A stretch of DNA of 27,132 nt from Pseudomonas sp. (GCF_030147005.1 NZ_JASLAW010000198.1:1-27132), one strand, 5' to 3'; shown: positions 1-8,298, counted from the stretch's first letter. Notes: generated by a model from the letters alone, not told the origin. A program made the numbers and translations.

Positions 1-130
1 TGGACTGCGTAGCAGTCCCATTTTTGGGGCCGCTTCGCGCCCCAACGGGAGCAAGCTCCCTCGCCACAGGTCGCAGGTTTTTCTGCTTTAGCGCTTAACT
101 GACCGGCATTAGGGCAAGCCCGCTCCCACA
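1..130. repeat. Composite REP element (left copy, cut by window edge)
   Basis: This non-coding stretch holds several short hairpins: GGACTG-CGTAG-CAGTCC at the start, then GGGGC-rich arms closing on GCGCCCC, then a REP arm (about 42-69) and a terminal REP arm ending near 130. Bases 1-115 are identical to 8374-8488, so a copy of the same element stands on each side of the module between them. The matching outer arms of the left copy must lie beyond the window edge. REP elements are common intergenic palindromes in fluorescent pseudomonads. This one lies just past the 3' end of the leftward hydrolase gene and may also stabilise or terminate its transcript. Confidence 0.85.
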
Positions 131-141
131 GTTTTGGCGCA

Positions 142-1074
142 TCAACCGGCTTTGAGCGCCGTCTGCCGTATCGAACACACCTCGTCCAAAAACTTCACCA
201 CTGTGCCCATGCACGCCTGGCGTTCTTCCACATGAGGCATGTGGCTGGAGTCTTCGAACAGCGCCCAGCGCACGTCCGGGATTTCATCCAGAAACGGCTT
301 GACCACCAATGGCGTGGCTTCGTCATGACGACCGGAGATCACCAGGGTCGGCACCTTGATGGCCGACAGGCGGCCAATCACGTTCCAGTCCTTCAGGCTG
401 CCGATCACATGAAACTCAGTCGGGCCGCTCATGGCGTGGTACACCGTCGGGTCGGCATCGACCTGGGCGAAAGTGCGCGCCACCTCTTCCGGCCACGGGT
501 TGACCCGGCACACGTGCTGGTCGTAAAACACCCGCGAGGCGGCCTGGTATTCCGGGTCCTGGTAGGTGCCGGCGGCTTCATGTTTGAGCAAGGTTTCATG
601 CACGCCTGCGGGCAACAGCTGGCGCAGCCGATTGGCCTCGCTGACCCAGGTGCGCATGCACGTCGGTGAGTTGGCCGGGATAAAGGCACGCAGGCCCTTG
701 GGCTGCAAGATCGCATGTTCGCTGCCGAGCATGCCGCCCCAGGACTGCCCGAGGATCGCGTAGTTGTCGCTGATTTGCAGGTGGTTGAGCAGGTTGTTCA
801 ACTCGTCGAGAAACAGGCCGACGGTCCAGAACGAAGCGGGTTTTTCCGGTAAGTGCGTTGAGCGACCATTGCCCAACTGGTCGTAGTGAATAACCGCATG
901 GCCGCTGGCGGCCACATCCTTGAACGCGTCGACGTAATCGTGGGTGCAGCCGGGGCCGCCATGGATGATCACCAGGGGTGTGCGGCCTGTAGTCAGCTCA
1001 CCCGTGATGCGATACCACGTCTGATAGGCGCCGAAGGGGGCGTAGCCTTCGCGGACTTTCTCGATGAATTCCAT
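142..1074 (-). CDS. Proline iminopeptidase-like alpha/beta hydrolase (paralogue 1)
   Basis: This 310-aa protein is a predicted cytoplasmic alpha/beta-hydrolase of the proline iminopeptidase type (peptidase S33), which releases N-terminal proline or related small amides. The oxyanion segment HGGPG lies at residues 38-42 and the nucleophile elbow GQSWGG has Ser111. A late Asp sits in the HDEAT segment and the catalytic His in SSHMPH. There is no signal peptide. The ATG is preceded by AGGG at good spacing. It follows the LuxR gene in the same direction but has its own lux-box-like site at 1135-1154, so it is likely a direct target. It is clearly paralogous to the divergent hydrolase at 2115-3002, sharing HEA.GT, HVCR, LKDWN and SSHMP. 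The true substrate may be a peptide or plant-derived amide; that is inference. Confidence 0.9.
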   Translation of the reverse strand: MEFIEKVREGYAPFGAYQTWYRITGELTTGRTPLVIIHGGPGCTHDYVDAFKDVAASGHAVIHYDQLGNGRSTHLPEKPASFWTVGLFLDELNNLLNHLQISDNYAILGQSWGGMLGSEHAILQPKGLRAFIPANSPTCMRTWVSEANRLRQLLPAGVHETLLKHEAAGTYQDPEYQAASRVFYDQHVCRVNPWPEEVARTFAQVDADPTVYHAMSGPTEFHVIGSLKDWNVIGRLSAIKVPTLVISGRHDEATPLVVKPFLDEIPDVRWALFEDSSHMPHVEERQACMGTVVKFLDEVCSIRQTALKAG

Positions 1075-1134
1075 TTCGTACCCTGCTCTGAAAAAAGGAT
1101 CAGGGATACGATAATCTGCACGCGACGTTTAGGT

Positions 1135-1154
1135 AACTAGCAAAACAGCTAGGT
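1135..1154 (-). promoter_or_regulatory. lux-box-like operator upstream of hydrolase 1
   Basis: On the minus strand the 20-bp site reads ACCTAGC, six bases, then GCTAGTT, which is a 7-bp inverted repeat with one mismatch. It fits the canonical lux-box frame of ACCT-N12-AGGT with one changed base. It lies in the 92-bp gap between the LuxR stop and the hydrolase start. If its centre sits near -42, a -10-like TATCGT (1108-1113) is at the right distance. Binding by the neighbouring LuxR protein is inferred. Confidence 0.65.
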
Positions 1155-1166
1155 TTTGCGTACGCA

Positions 1167-1931
1167 TCAGTCGTCCAGCAAGCGATAGTGGGTGGCTCGC
1201 ACTACCGCCTGCACGCGGTTCTTGGCCCCCAGTTTGTGCATGGCCGACGCCAGGTGCAGGGTGACCACCGCCAGCGAACGGGTCAATTGCGTGGCTATCT
1301 CGGCGGCGGTCAAGCCTTCGGCTGCCCATTTCAGGCACTCGCGTTCGCGTTTGGTCAGATGGATATGCGGGTAGGTGCGCAACGCTTTGTTGAACAACGG
1401 ATAAGCCGCTTCCTGCAACGCATGGCTGATCACGCTGAAGTCCGACAAGGTTTGCTGCGCATCCTTCAATACCGTGCTCGCCGTGCCGGTGCGCAAGCCG
1501 GTCAACGAGGCGAAGCCGCCGCGGGGCAGGTGGATCGGCACGCTGACGCCGCAGGTCAACTGCTGTTCGTGCAGGTAGGAACAAACGGGTGCATGGCAGG
1601 GGTCGATGATCTTTTGCAGTGCGGTCTCGGCTTTTGCCTCATACGACCAGACAAATGGCGACACGCTGCGCAAGGCCAGGTGTTGCACCGGGTCGATCTG
1701 ATAGAACCCTTCGCTGCACCACAGGGCGTGCCAGTCGTCCGGCGTGTTGCGCAGTTGCAGCACCGAGGGCGTGATCAGCGCACCATTGAGGTCGATGGGC
1801 ACCGGCGTGTAGTCGTACACCAGCGCATCGAAGCCCAGCTGTTGGGCGAGGATAAACGTATTGTCCATCTGCTCGTCCAGGCTCCTGCCCGGCATCAGAC
1901 GATTATTGAACGCAGTTAGCTTGGCCAGCAT
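1167..1931 (-). CDS. pipR: LuxR-family solo regulator, PipR/OryR-like
   Basis: This 254-aa regulator has an N-terminal autoinducer-binding domain (about 10-165) and a C-terminal GerE/LuxR helix-turn-helix (about 188-250; LTKRERECLKW, then LTAAEIA). Against TraR from memory, Trp57 (W67 here), Asp70-Pro71 (D80-P81), Trp85 (W95) and the Gly of the G(V/I)x(V/I)PI motif are kept. Tyr61 is replaced by Trp (W71). Changes at this pocket position mark the LuxR solos of plant-associated bacteria that answer plant compounds rather than acyl-homoserine lactones. No luxI synthase is visible. The start at 1931 is preferred because GGGAG lies 8 bases upstream and the length then fits TraR; ATGs at 1952 and 1985 are alternatives. 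The name pipR rests on sequence type plus neighbours. Confidence 0.87.
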   Translation of the reverse strand: MLAKLTAFNNRLMPGRSLDEQMDNTFILAQQLGFDALVYDYTPVPIDLNGALITPSVLQLRNTPDDWHALWCSEGFYQIDPVQHLALRSVSPFVWSYEAKAETALQKIIDPCHAPVCSYLHEQQLTCGVSVPIHLPRGGFASLTGLRTGTASTVLKDAQQTLSDFSVISHALQEAAYPLFNKALRTYPHIHLTKRERECLKWAAEGLTAAEIATQLTRSLAVVTLHLASAMHKLGAKNRVQAVVRATHYRLLDD

Positions 1932-2010
1932 CCGTTCTGCTCCCGAATTCATTTGAATCTCGACGTGCTGCAAGTAGAATGCCACGCCCCGGCGAAGGAC
2001 TGCCAGGCCA

Positions 2011-2032
2011 AACCTATAAGAAGTACTAGGTT
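2011..2032 (+). promoter_or_regulatory. lux-box-like operator for the hydrolase/ABC operon
   Basis: This is a perfect 6-bp inverted repeat, AACCTA-N10-TAGGTT. Its inner 20 bp fit the lux-box frame, with ACCTA/TAGGT where the Vibrio fischeri luxI box has ACCTG/CAGGT. It lies in the divergent gap between the LuxR gene and the hydrolase gene, 82 bases before the chosen hydrolase ATG. A -10-like TAGTGT (2054-2059) is correctly placed for a class II LuxR promoter. It could also act on the LuxR gene itself. The palindrome is seen directly; regulator binding is inferred. Confidence 0.75.
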
Positions 2033-2114
2033 ATGGACGCGCGGCATCCTCGGTAGTGTTGGCGTGATAAACGGCCACTACCTGCCAGGCCGATACAACA
2101 CAAGGAATGTATGC

Positions 2115-3002
2115 ATGTGGCGTGAAATTGCCCCCGACCAGCAGTACAACGTGCAAGTCGACGGCCATAACCTCGTGGTCTACAGCTTTGGTGAAGGCGA
2201 TGAGGTGCTGCTGTGCCTCAACGGCGGCCCGGGCCTTCCGTGTGACTACTTGCGCGACGCCCATGGCTGGCTCAAAGAACATAACCTGCGAGTGGTTGCA
2301 TTCGACCAGCTTGGCACGGGCGCATCAGCCAGACCGAACGACGCTTCCCTGTGGGAAATCCGCCGTTATGTCGACGAAGTGGAAACCGTGCGCCAAGCCC
2401 TCGGCCTGGGCCGTGTGCACCTGCTCGGGCATTCCTGGGGCGGTTGGCTGGGCATTGAATACGCCATCCATTACCCCGACAGGCTGAAAAGCCTGATCCT
2501 CGAAAACACAGTCGGCGATATTCCCCACCTGTCCCGGGAACTTGAGCGCCTGCGCGGCGCCCTCGGCAGCGAAACCGTGGCCATGATGCAGCGCCATGAA
2601 GCCATGGGCACCCTCGACCACCCGCAGTATCAAGCCGCCATCACCTTGCTCAACTATCGCCACGTGTGTCGCCTGGAGGAGTGGCCGGAACCGGTCAAGC
2701 GCTCCCTTGGCGACTGGAACATGGGGCCTTACGAAACCATGCAAGGGCCCAATGAATTCCTTTACATCGGCAATCTCAAGGACTGGAACCGCCTTGCTGA
2801 AATGGCCGATTTCACGATGCCGATCCTGATCACCACCGGCCAGCACGACGAGCTCACGCCGGCCTGTGCGATGCGCATGAAGATGGCGGCCCGGCACGCC
2901 GAACTGCATGTCTTTCCCAACAGCAGCCATATGCCGTTCTATGAAGAACCCCAGGCATATTTCCCGGTGCTGCTGGACTTTCTCGCCCGCCACCGAGGCT
3001 GA
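2115..3002 (+). CDS. pipA: Proline iminopeptidase-like alpha/beta hydrolase (paralogue 2)
   Basis: This 295-aa protein of the peptidase S33 proline iminopeptidase type is predicted to be cytoplasmic. NGGPG (36-40) forms the oxyanion loop, GHSWGG contains the nucleophile Ser107, HDELTP supplies the acid and SSHMPF the catalytic His. The ATG at 2115 is chosen because AAGGA lies 8 bases upstream and the homology begins there; the longer open frame from 1953 would run through the lux box. It ends 3 bases before the first permease gene, so it very probably heads the ABC operon. In described PipR systems a pip gene is the main LuxR-solo target and an adjacent peptide-type transporter is needed for the response. 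Which of the two paralogues is the true pipA counterpart cannot be decided here. Confidence 0.88.
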   Translation: MWREIAPDQQYNVQVDGHNLVVYSFGEGDEVLLCLNGGPGLPCDYLRDAHGWLKEHNLRVVAFDQLGTGASARPNDASLWEIRRYVDEVETVRQALGLGRVHLLGHSWGGWLGIEYAIHYPDRLKSLILENTVGDIPHLSRELERLRGALGSETVAMMQRHEAMGTLDHPQYQAAITLLNYRHVCRLEEWPEPVKRSLGDWNMGPYETMQGPNEFLYIGNLKDWNRLAEMADFTMPILITTGQHDELTPACAMRMKMAARHAELHVFPNSSHMPFYEEPQAYFPVLLDFLARHRG

Positions 3003-3005
3003 CGG

Positions 3006-3953
3006 ATGAACCTGGCGCGTTACCGCTTCGTACTGTCCCGGCCCCTGCAATTGTTGCCGGTGCTATTGGGCATCAGCCTGATCACCTTCGTGCTGGTGCG
3101 CTCGATCCCGGGCGATCCGGCGCGTGCGCTGCTGGGCTCGCGCAGCACGCCGGACGCGTTGCTGAAAATCCGCGCCCAGTACGGCCTCGATGAGCCTTTG
3201 TGGCTGCAATATTTCTACTTTCTGAAGAACCTGCTCAAGGGCGACCTCGGCCAATCGCTGTTGTACAAGGTCGACGCCCTCAAGCTGATCGCCACTCGTA
3301 TCGAACCGACGTTGGTGCTGGTGCTCGGCAGCGTGTTGCTGGCGCTGTTGATCGCGGTACCGCTGGCGACACTGGCGGCGCGCAATAAAGGCGGCTGGAC
3401 GGACAACCTGATCCGCGTGTTCACCACGGTCGGCCTGGGCATGCCGGCGTTCTGGCTGGGCCTGATGCTGATCCTGTTGCTGAGCGTTCAATGGGGCCTG
3501 TTCCCCGTGTCCGGTTACGGTCGCACTTGGCTGGACAAGGCTCATCATATGGTGCTGCCGTGTCTGACCATCGCGTTGGCGCTGTCGGCGGTGCTGGTGC
3601 GGAATTTGCGCGCCAGCATGTTGGTGGAGTTGCAGGCTGACCATGTCACCGCGGCACGGGCGCGGGGGCTTTCTGAAGCCGCCGTGTTCCGCCGCCATGT
3701 AATGCCCAATTCCCTGGTGCCGGCGGTCAACCTGCTGGCCGTGAACATCGGCTGGCTGATCAGCGGCACGGTGGTCATCGAAAGCCTGTTCGCCATTCCC
3801 GGCATCGGCCAGTTGCTGGTGCGCGGTATTTTTACCCGCGATTACATGGTGGTACAGGGCGTGGCGATGGTACTGGCCTGCGCGACGGTGGTGGTCAATT
3901 TCATCGCTGACGTAGTGACGGTAGCCCTCGACCCACGGGTGAAGATGCAATGA
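3006..3953 (+). CDS. Peptide-type ABC transporter permease (DppB/OppB-like)
   Basis: This 315-aa inner-membrane protein has the DppB/OppB layout. There is a first membrane helix at about 15-33, a periplasmic part containing PGDPA and YGLDEP, and then a cluster of five further helices. The cytoplasmic EAA loop (A.ARARGLSEAAVFRRHVMPNS) contacts the ATPase. It starts 3 bases after the hydrolase stop and overlaps the next permease start in ATGA, so the genes are translationally coupled. It is expected to form a heterodimeric channel with the following permease for import of di- or oligopeptides or small peptide-like signals. The actual substrate is not determinable from sequence. Confidence 0.93.
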   Translation: MNLARYRFVLSRPLQLLPVLLGISLITFVLVRSIPGDPARALLGSRSTPDALLKIRAQYGLDEPLWLQYFYFLKNLLKGDLGQSLLYKVDALKLIATRIEPTLVLVLGSVLLALLIAVPLATLAARNKGGWTDNLIRVFTTVGLGMPAFWLGLMLILLLSVQWGLFPVSGYGRTWLDKAHHMVLPCLTIALALSAVLVRNLRASMLVELQADHVTAARARGLSEAAVFRRHVMPNSLVPAVNLLAVNIGWLISGTVVIESLFAIPGIGQLLVRGIFTRDYMVVQGVAMVLACATVVVNFIADVVTVALDPRVKMQ

Positions 3954-4807
3954 CCAGTCGCCCATTGATCGCTCCCTGGCGCCTGCGGCTGCGCCTGGGT
4001 TTTCGCAACGGTCGGCTGACTGCCGCGTGGGGCCTGTCGATACTGCTCGCGTGGTTGACCCTGGCGCTGTTCGCGCCGTGGATCGCGCCCTACGACCCGA
4101 TTGCGCAGAACACCGATATGAGCCTGCTGGCGCCGGGTTTTGCGCACCCATTCGGCACGGACAACTATGGTCGCGACATTCTTTCACGGGTGATCTGGGG
4201 CGCGCGCATCGACCTGCAACTGGCGATTGTCGGGGTGATCTTTCCGTTCATGATCGGCACCTTCGTCGGCGCGGTTTCCGGCTATATCGGCGGGCGCTTC
4301 GACACGGTGTGCATGCGCGTGATCGATGTGGTCCTGGCGTTCCCGTTCCTTGTGCTGATGCTGGCGATCATGGCCATTCTCGGGCCTGGCCTGCAGAGCT
4401 TTTACATCGCCATGGCGCTGGTGGGTTGGGTGTCGTATGCACGGTTGATCCGCTCGCAGATCCTGGTGCTCAAGGAAAGCGACTTTGCCCTGGCCGCCAA
4501 AAGCCTCGGGTTTGGCCATGGGCGCATTCTGTTTCGGCATTTGCTGCCCAATGCGATGTTTGGCTCGATTGTGTTTGCCATGTCCGACGCGGTGCTGGTG
4601 CTGCTCAACGGTGCTGCCGTGAGCTACCTGGGGCTGGGCGTGCAACCACCGACCGCCGAATGGGGAACGATGGTCGCCGAGGGCCAGGCCTTTATCACCA
4701 CCGCCTGGTGGATTTGCACTTTCCCAGGCGTGGCCATCGTGACCTTGGCCATGGGCTTCAGCCTGCTGGCCGATGGCGTGGCGCAGGTGTTGGGGGATCG
4801 TGCATGA
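3950..4807 (+). CDS. Peptide-type ABC transporter permease (DppC/OppC-like)
   Basis: This 285-aa inner-membrane protein is the second permease of the importer. It has the N-terminal helix (about 24-46) and the HPFGTDNYGRDILSRV segment typical of DppC/OppC proteins. An EAA loop (DFALAAKSLGFGHGRILFRHLLPN) and the C-terminal YLGLGVQPP.AEWG signature follow. Both ends show 4-base ATGA overlaps, with the preceding permease and the following ATPase, as expected for a single translated operon. It pairs with the DppB-like subunit. Confidence 0.93.
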   Translation: MTSRPLIAPWRLRLRLGFRNGRLTAAWGLSILLAWLTLALFAPWIAPYDPIAQNTDMSLLAPGFAHPFGTDNYGRDILSRVIWGARIDLQLAIVGVIFPFMIGTFVGAVSGYIGGRFDTVCMRVIDVVLAFPFLVLMLAIMAILGPGLQSFYIAMALVGWVSYARLIRSQILVLKESDFALAAKSLGFGHGRILFRHLLPNAMFGSIVFAMSDAVLVLLNGAAVSYLGLGVQPPTAEWGTMVAEGQAFITTAWWICTFPGVAIVTLAMGFSLLADGVAQVLGDRA

Positions 4808-5760
4808 GCCTTTTGCAAGTGCGCGACCTCAGCGTGATCGCCAATAACGCCGGGCGCGAGTTGAGCCTGGTCGACCGCGTGTCCTTTGACCTGGCCGAAG
4901 GCGAGATCCTGGGTCTGGTCGGTGAAAGCGGTTCAGGCAAGACCCTGGCGTGTCGCGGCCTGATGCGCCTGCTGCCATCGCCCAACCTGCGCGTGCAAGG
5001 CGGCGCGGTACAGCTGGCCGGCCAGGACTTGTTGCGCCTGGATGAAGCCGGTATGCGCGCCGTTCGTGGCGGGCAGTTGGGCATGATCTTCCAGAACCCC
5101 AGCAGTCACCTGGACCCGTTGATGCGTATCGGCGAGCAGATCGCCGAGGGCATCCGTCTGCATCAAGGCGCCTCGAAAAAAGAGGCGCGCATGCAGGCCA
5201 TCGAGGTGCTGCGCCAAGTGGGCATTCCCGACCCGCAAGCCCGTGTCGACAACTATCCCCATGAATTTTCCGGCGGCATGCGCCAGCGCGCGATGATTGC
5301 GGTGGCCCTGGGCTGCAACCCGAAGGTGCTGATCGCCGACGAACCCACCACCGCCCTGGATGTGACGGTGCAGGCGCAAATCCTGCGGCTGTTGCTCGAC
5401 CTTCGCGACAAGCGTGGCCTGTCGATCATCATGATCACCCATGACCTCGGCGTGGTGGCGCAAAGTTGCGATTCCATCGCGGTGATGTATGCCGGGCGCC
5501 TGTGTGAACACGGCAGTAAATACGAACTGCTCGCCCATCCGCGGCATCCGTACACCGCCGGCCTGATCGATTGTCAGCCGGCTCATAGCAGCGGCCATGC
5601 GCTGCTGCGCACCATCCCCGGCCAGCCACCGCTGCTCGACGCGTTGCCCGGCGGTTGCCGCTTCAACCCCCGCTGCCCGCAGGTCGGCGCCCTGTGTACC
5701 GAGCGGTTGCCGGAAGGCGCGCGGGTTGCGTGTCACTATCCCCTTGGAGGGCACCCATGA
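4804..5760 (+). CDS. Peptide-type ABC transporter ATPase (DppD/OppD-like)
   Basis: This 318-aa ATPase energises the importer from the cytoplasmic side. Walker A is GESGSGKT near residue 40, the signature is FSGGMRQR, Walker B is VLIADEPTTALD, and the switch His follows in MITHDLG. The C-terminal oligopeptide-transporter extension carries the cysteine cluster CRFNPRC...C...C seen in OppD/DppD proteins. The frame is open far upstream of 4804 inside the permease gene, but the ATG at 4804 matches the family start and the ATGA overlap. It forms a heterodimer with the next ATPase. Confidence 0.93.
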   Translation: MSLLQVRDLSVIANNAGRELSLVDRVSFDLAEGEILGLVGESGSGKTLACRGLMRLLPSPNLRVQGGAVQLAGQDLLRLDEAGMRAVRGGQLGMIFQNPSSHLDPLMRIGEQIAEGIRLHQGASKKEARMQAIEVLRQVGIPDPQARVDNYPHEFSGGMRQRAMIAVALGCNPKVLIADEPTTALDVTVQAQILRLLLDLRDKRGLSIIMITHDLGVVAQSCDSIAVMYAGRLCEHGSKYELLAHPRHPYTAGLIDCQPAHSSGHALLRTIPGQPPLLDALPGGCRFNPRCPQVGALCTERLPEGARVACHYPLGGHP

Positions 5761-6776
5761 GCCTGTTGCAGATCAAGGACCTGGAGGTACGCTTTGCAGC
5801 GTCCGGCAGCGGCCTGTTCGGGTTGAACAGGCAGTGGGTGAGGGCGGTGAACGGCGTGTCGCTGAACCTTGCCGCCGGTGAAACCCTCGGCCTGGTGGGC
5901 GAGTCCGGCAGCGGTAAAAGCACGCTGGGCCGGGCGATTTTGCACCTCAACCCGATCAGCGCCGGGCAGGTGCTGTTTGACGGTGTCGACATGGCTCAGG
6001 GCAGCGCAATCGATATTGCGCGGTTGCGCCAGGAAACCGCGATGATTTTCCAGGACCCTTACGCCGCCTTGAACCCGCGTCACACCATCGGTGAAACCAT
6101 TGCCGAAGTGCTGCGGGTGCAGCGCAAGGTCGCGCCGGAAAACATCCGCGCCCGTGTCGACGAGCTGCTGGCGCTGGTTGGCCTGCGGCCTGAATTAGCC
6201 GCGCGCAAGCCCGGCTCCCTCAGCGGCGGCCAGTGCCAGCGCGTGGGGATTGCCCGGGCGCTGGCGGTGGAGCCGCGCTTGATCATCGCCGACGAATGCG
6301 TGGCGGCGCTGGATGTGTCGATCCAGGGCCAGATCATCAATCTGCTGCTGGAATTGCAACAGCGTATGAACCTGGCGATCCTGTTTATCGCCCATGACCT
6401 GGCCATCGTGCGCCGCCTGTGCGACCGCGTGGCGGTGATGTACCTGGGCAAGATCGTCGAAGAAGGGCCGGTTGAAGCGGTGTTCACTGCACCGCGCCAT
6501 CCCTATACGGCGGCGCTGATCGAGGCGATTCCGCAGATTGACCCGCATCATCCGTTGCCTGCGCAGCCGTTGCCCGGCGAGCCACCCAGCCCATTGAATT
6601 TGCCTACCGGTTGCGCGTTTCACCCGCGTTGCCGGTATGCCCAAGTCATGTGTTCCGCGGTATTGCCGCCCACCCATTCACTGCACGAGCATCGGTACAG
6701 TTGCGTGCTTGAACACCCTTTGACCCTTCCTGCCCATCATGAACAAGGAGTTATGACATGCAATCGAGTCCTTTGA
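5757..6776 (+). CDS. Peptide-type ABC transporter ATPase (DppF/OppF-like)
   Basis: This 339-aa second ATPase has Walker A GESGSGKS, the Q-loop MIFQDPYAALNP typical of DppF/OppF, the signature LSGGQCQR, and a Walker B ending in ADECVAALD. There is a Cys after the catalytic Glu where Pro or Ala is more usual. A C-terminal cysteine-containing extension follows (GCAFHPRC...C...C). The start overlaps the preceding stop in ATGA, and the 3' end overlaps the binding-protein gene by 19 bases. Its role is ATP hydrolysis for import. Confidence 0.93.
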   Translation: MSLLQIKDLEVRFAASGSGLFGLNRQWVRAVNGVSLNLAAGETLGLVGESGSGKSTLGRAILHLNPISAGQVLFDGVDMAQGSAIDIARLRQETAMIFQDPYAALNPRHTIGETIAEVLRVQRKVAPENIRARVDELLALVGLRPELAARKPGSLSGGQCQRVGIARALAVEPRLIIADECVAALDVSIQGQIINLLLELQQRMNLAILFIAHDLAIVRRLCDRVAVMYLGKIVEEGPVEAVFTAPRHPYTAALIEAIPQIDPHHPLPAQPLPGEPPSPLNLPTGCAFHPRCRYAQVMCSAVLPPTHSLHEHRYSCVLEHPLTLPAHHEQGVMTCNRVL

Positions 6777-8272
6777 AATTGCTCGCCGCCGCCACGCTGA
6801 CCGCATGGTCCCTCACCGCCGGCCTGGCCCAGGCCGCCGGCGTCCTGACCATCGGCTGCCGTGAAGACAGCACGACGTTTGACCCGATCAAAAGCGCGCA
6901 GAACCGCGATACCTGGGTGTTCGCCAACGTCTACGACACCCTGGTGCGCGTGGACAACTTGGGCACCAAAATGGAACCGGGCCTGGCCGAAAGCTGGGAG
7001 ATTTCCAAGGATGGCCTGACCTACACCTTCAAACTGCGCGAAGCGAAGTTCTCCGACGGCTCGCCGATCACCGCCGGCGATGCGGCGTTCAGCCTGTTGC
7101 GCATCCGCGATAACAAGGCTTCGCTGTGGAGTGACCCGTTCAGCCTGATCGACACCGCCAAGGCGGGCGATGCGAAGACGCTGGTGGTCACCCTGAAAAC
7201 CCCGGCGGTGGCGTTTCTCTCGCAACTGGCGTCGCCAACGGTGTCGGTCCTGTCGGAAAAAGCCATGACGGCCATGGGCGAAGACGCCTACTCGGAAAAC
7301 CCCGTGACCTCCGGCGCGTTCACCGTGGACGAGTGGCGCAAGGGCGACCGCGTGATCCTGAAGAAGAACCCGAACTTCTGGCAGGCCAAAAACGTCAGCC
7401 TGGACGGCGTGGAATGGGTGTCCGTCACCGATGACAACACCCGCATGCGCATGGTGCAGAACAATGAACTCGATACGGCGATCTTCGTACCCTTCTCTCG
7501 GGTTGAAGAGCTGAAGAAAGACAAGAATGTGGTGATCCACGCCGACCCTTCCACCCGTGAAGATCACCTGCTGATCAACCATGAGCACGGTCTGCTGGCC
7601 AAGCCGCAAGTGCGCCAGGCGCTGGACATGGCCATCGACAAACAATCGCTGGTAAAGACCGCCACTTACGGGCAGGGCACCGTGGCTTATTCCTACATCC
7701 CGAAAGGCTCGCTCTATCACTACGCCAATAACCTGCAACGCCCGTATGACCCGACTGCGGCCAAAAAGCTGTTGGCGGATGCAGGCGCTCAGGACCTGAA
7801 GCTCAACTACGTGGTCAACGCCGGCAATGAAGCGGACGAGCAGATTGCGGTGATCATCAAGGATCAACTGGCCAAGGTCGGCGTCACCGCCAACCTGCAA
7901 AAGGTCGACCCGACCCAGAGCTGGCAGATGCTGGTGGACGGTGAGTACGATATTTCGGTGATGTACTGGACCAACGACATCCTCGACCCGGACCAGAAAA
8001 CCACCTTCGTGTTGGGCCACGACACCAATCAGAACTACATGACCCGCTACAAGAACGACGAGGTCAAGGCGCTGGTGGCGCAGGCACGCATCGAGGCCGA
8101 CCCGGCCAAGCGTGAGCAGATGTATGTCGAGTTGCAGAAACTGGCGAAACAGGATGTGAACTGGATCGACCTGTATTACAGCCCGTACATCAATATCTCA
8201 CGCAAGAATGTGAGCAATTTCCTGCAGAACCCGCTGGGCCGCTTCACCCTTGAGGAAGTGGTGAAAAACTAA
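6758..8272 (+). CDS. ABC transporter periplasmic solute-binding protein (SBP family 5)
   Basis: This 504-aa protein is predicted to be exported by a Sec signal peptide (about 1-26, ending AQA before AGVLTIGC). It has the family 5 extracellular solute-binding fold of DppA/OppA. Recognisable pieces are TFDPIKS near the N-terminus, LYDTL-like YDTLV, LAESWEIS..GLTYTFKLREAKFSDG, and the late QSWQMLVDGEYD..VMYWTND. An AAGGAG ribosome site stands 7 bases before the ATG, stronger than for the preceding genes, which suits the higher amount needed for a binding protein. It is last in the operon and captures the substrate; in PipR systems this protein would control signal uptake. Confidence 0.93.
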   Translation: MQSSPLKLLAAATLTAWSLTAGLAQAAGVLTIGCREDSTTFDPIKSAQNRDTWVFANVYDTLVRVDNLGTKMEPGLAESWEISKDGLTYTFKLREAKFSDGSPITAGDAAFSLLRIRDNKASLWSDPFSLIDTAKAGDAKTLVVTLKTPAVAFLSQLASPTVSVLSEKAMTAMGEDAYSENPVTSGAFTVDEWRKGDRVILKKNPNFWQAKNVSLDGVEWVSVTDDNTRMRMVQNNELDTAIFVPFSRVEELKKDKNVVIHADPSTREDHLLINHEHGLLAKPQVRQALDMAIDKQSLVKTATYGQGTVAYSYIPKGSLYHYANNLQRPYDPTAAKKLLADAGAQDLKLNYVVNAGNEADEQIAVIIKDQLAKVGVTANLQKVDPTQSWQMLVDGEYDISVMYWTNDILDPDQKTTFVLGHDTNQNYMTRYKNDEVKALVAQARIEADPAKREQMYVELQKLAKQDVNWIDLYYSPYINISRKNVSNFLQNPLGRFTLEEVVKN

Positions 8273-8298
8273 GCCCTAAGGAACACCCTGCTAAAAAA

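Noticed and set aside
232..669. 145-codon plus-strand frame inside hydrolase 1
   Set aside because: It is the complement of the hydrolase gene and has no recognisable domain.
1953..2114. Extended N-terminus of the second hydrolase
   Set aside because: It would translate through the lux-box palindrome and promoter; AAGGA before the ATG at 2115 decides the start.
4027..4803. Upstream extension of the first ATPase frame inside the permease gene
   Set aside because: The extension overlaps a good permease gene in another frame; the ATGA junction and family N-terminus put the start at 4804.
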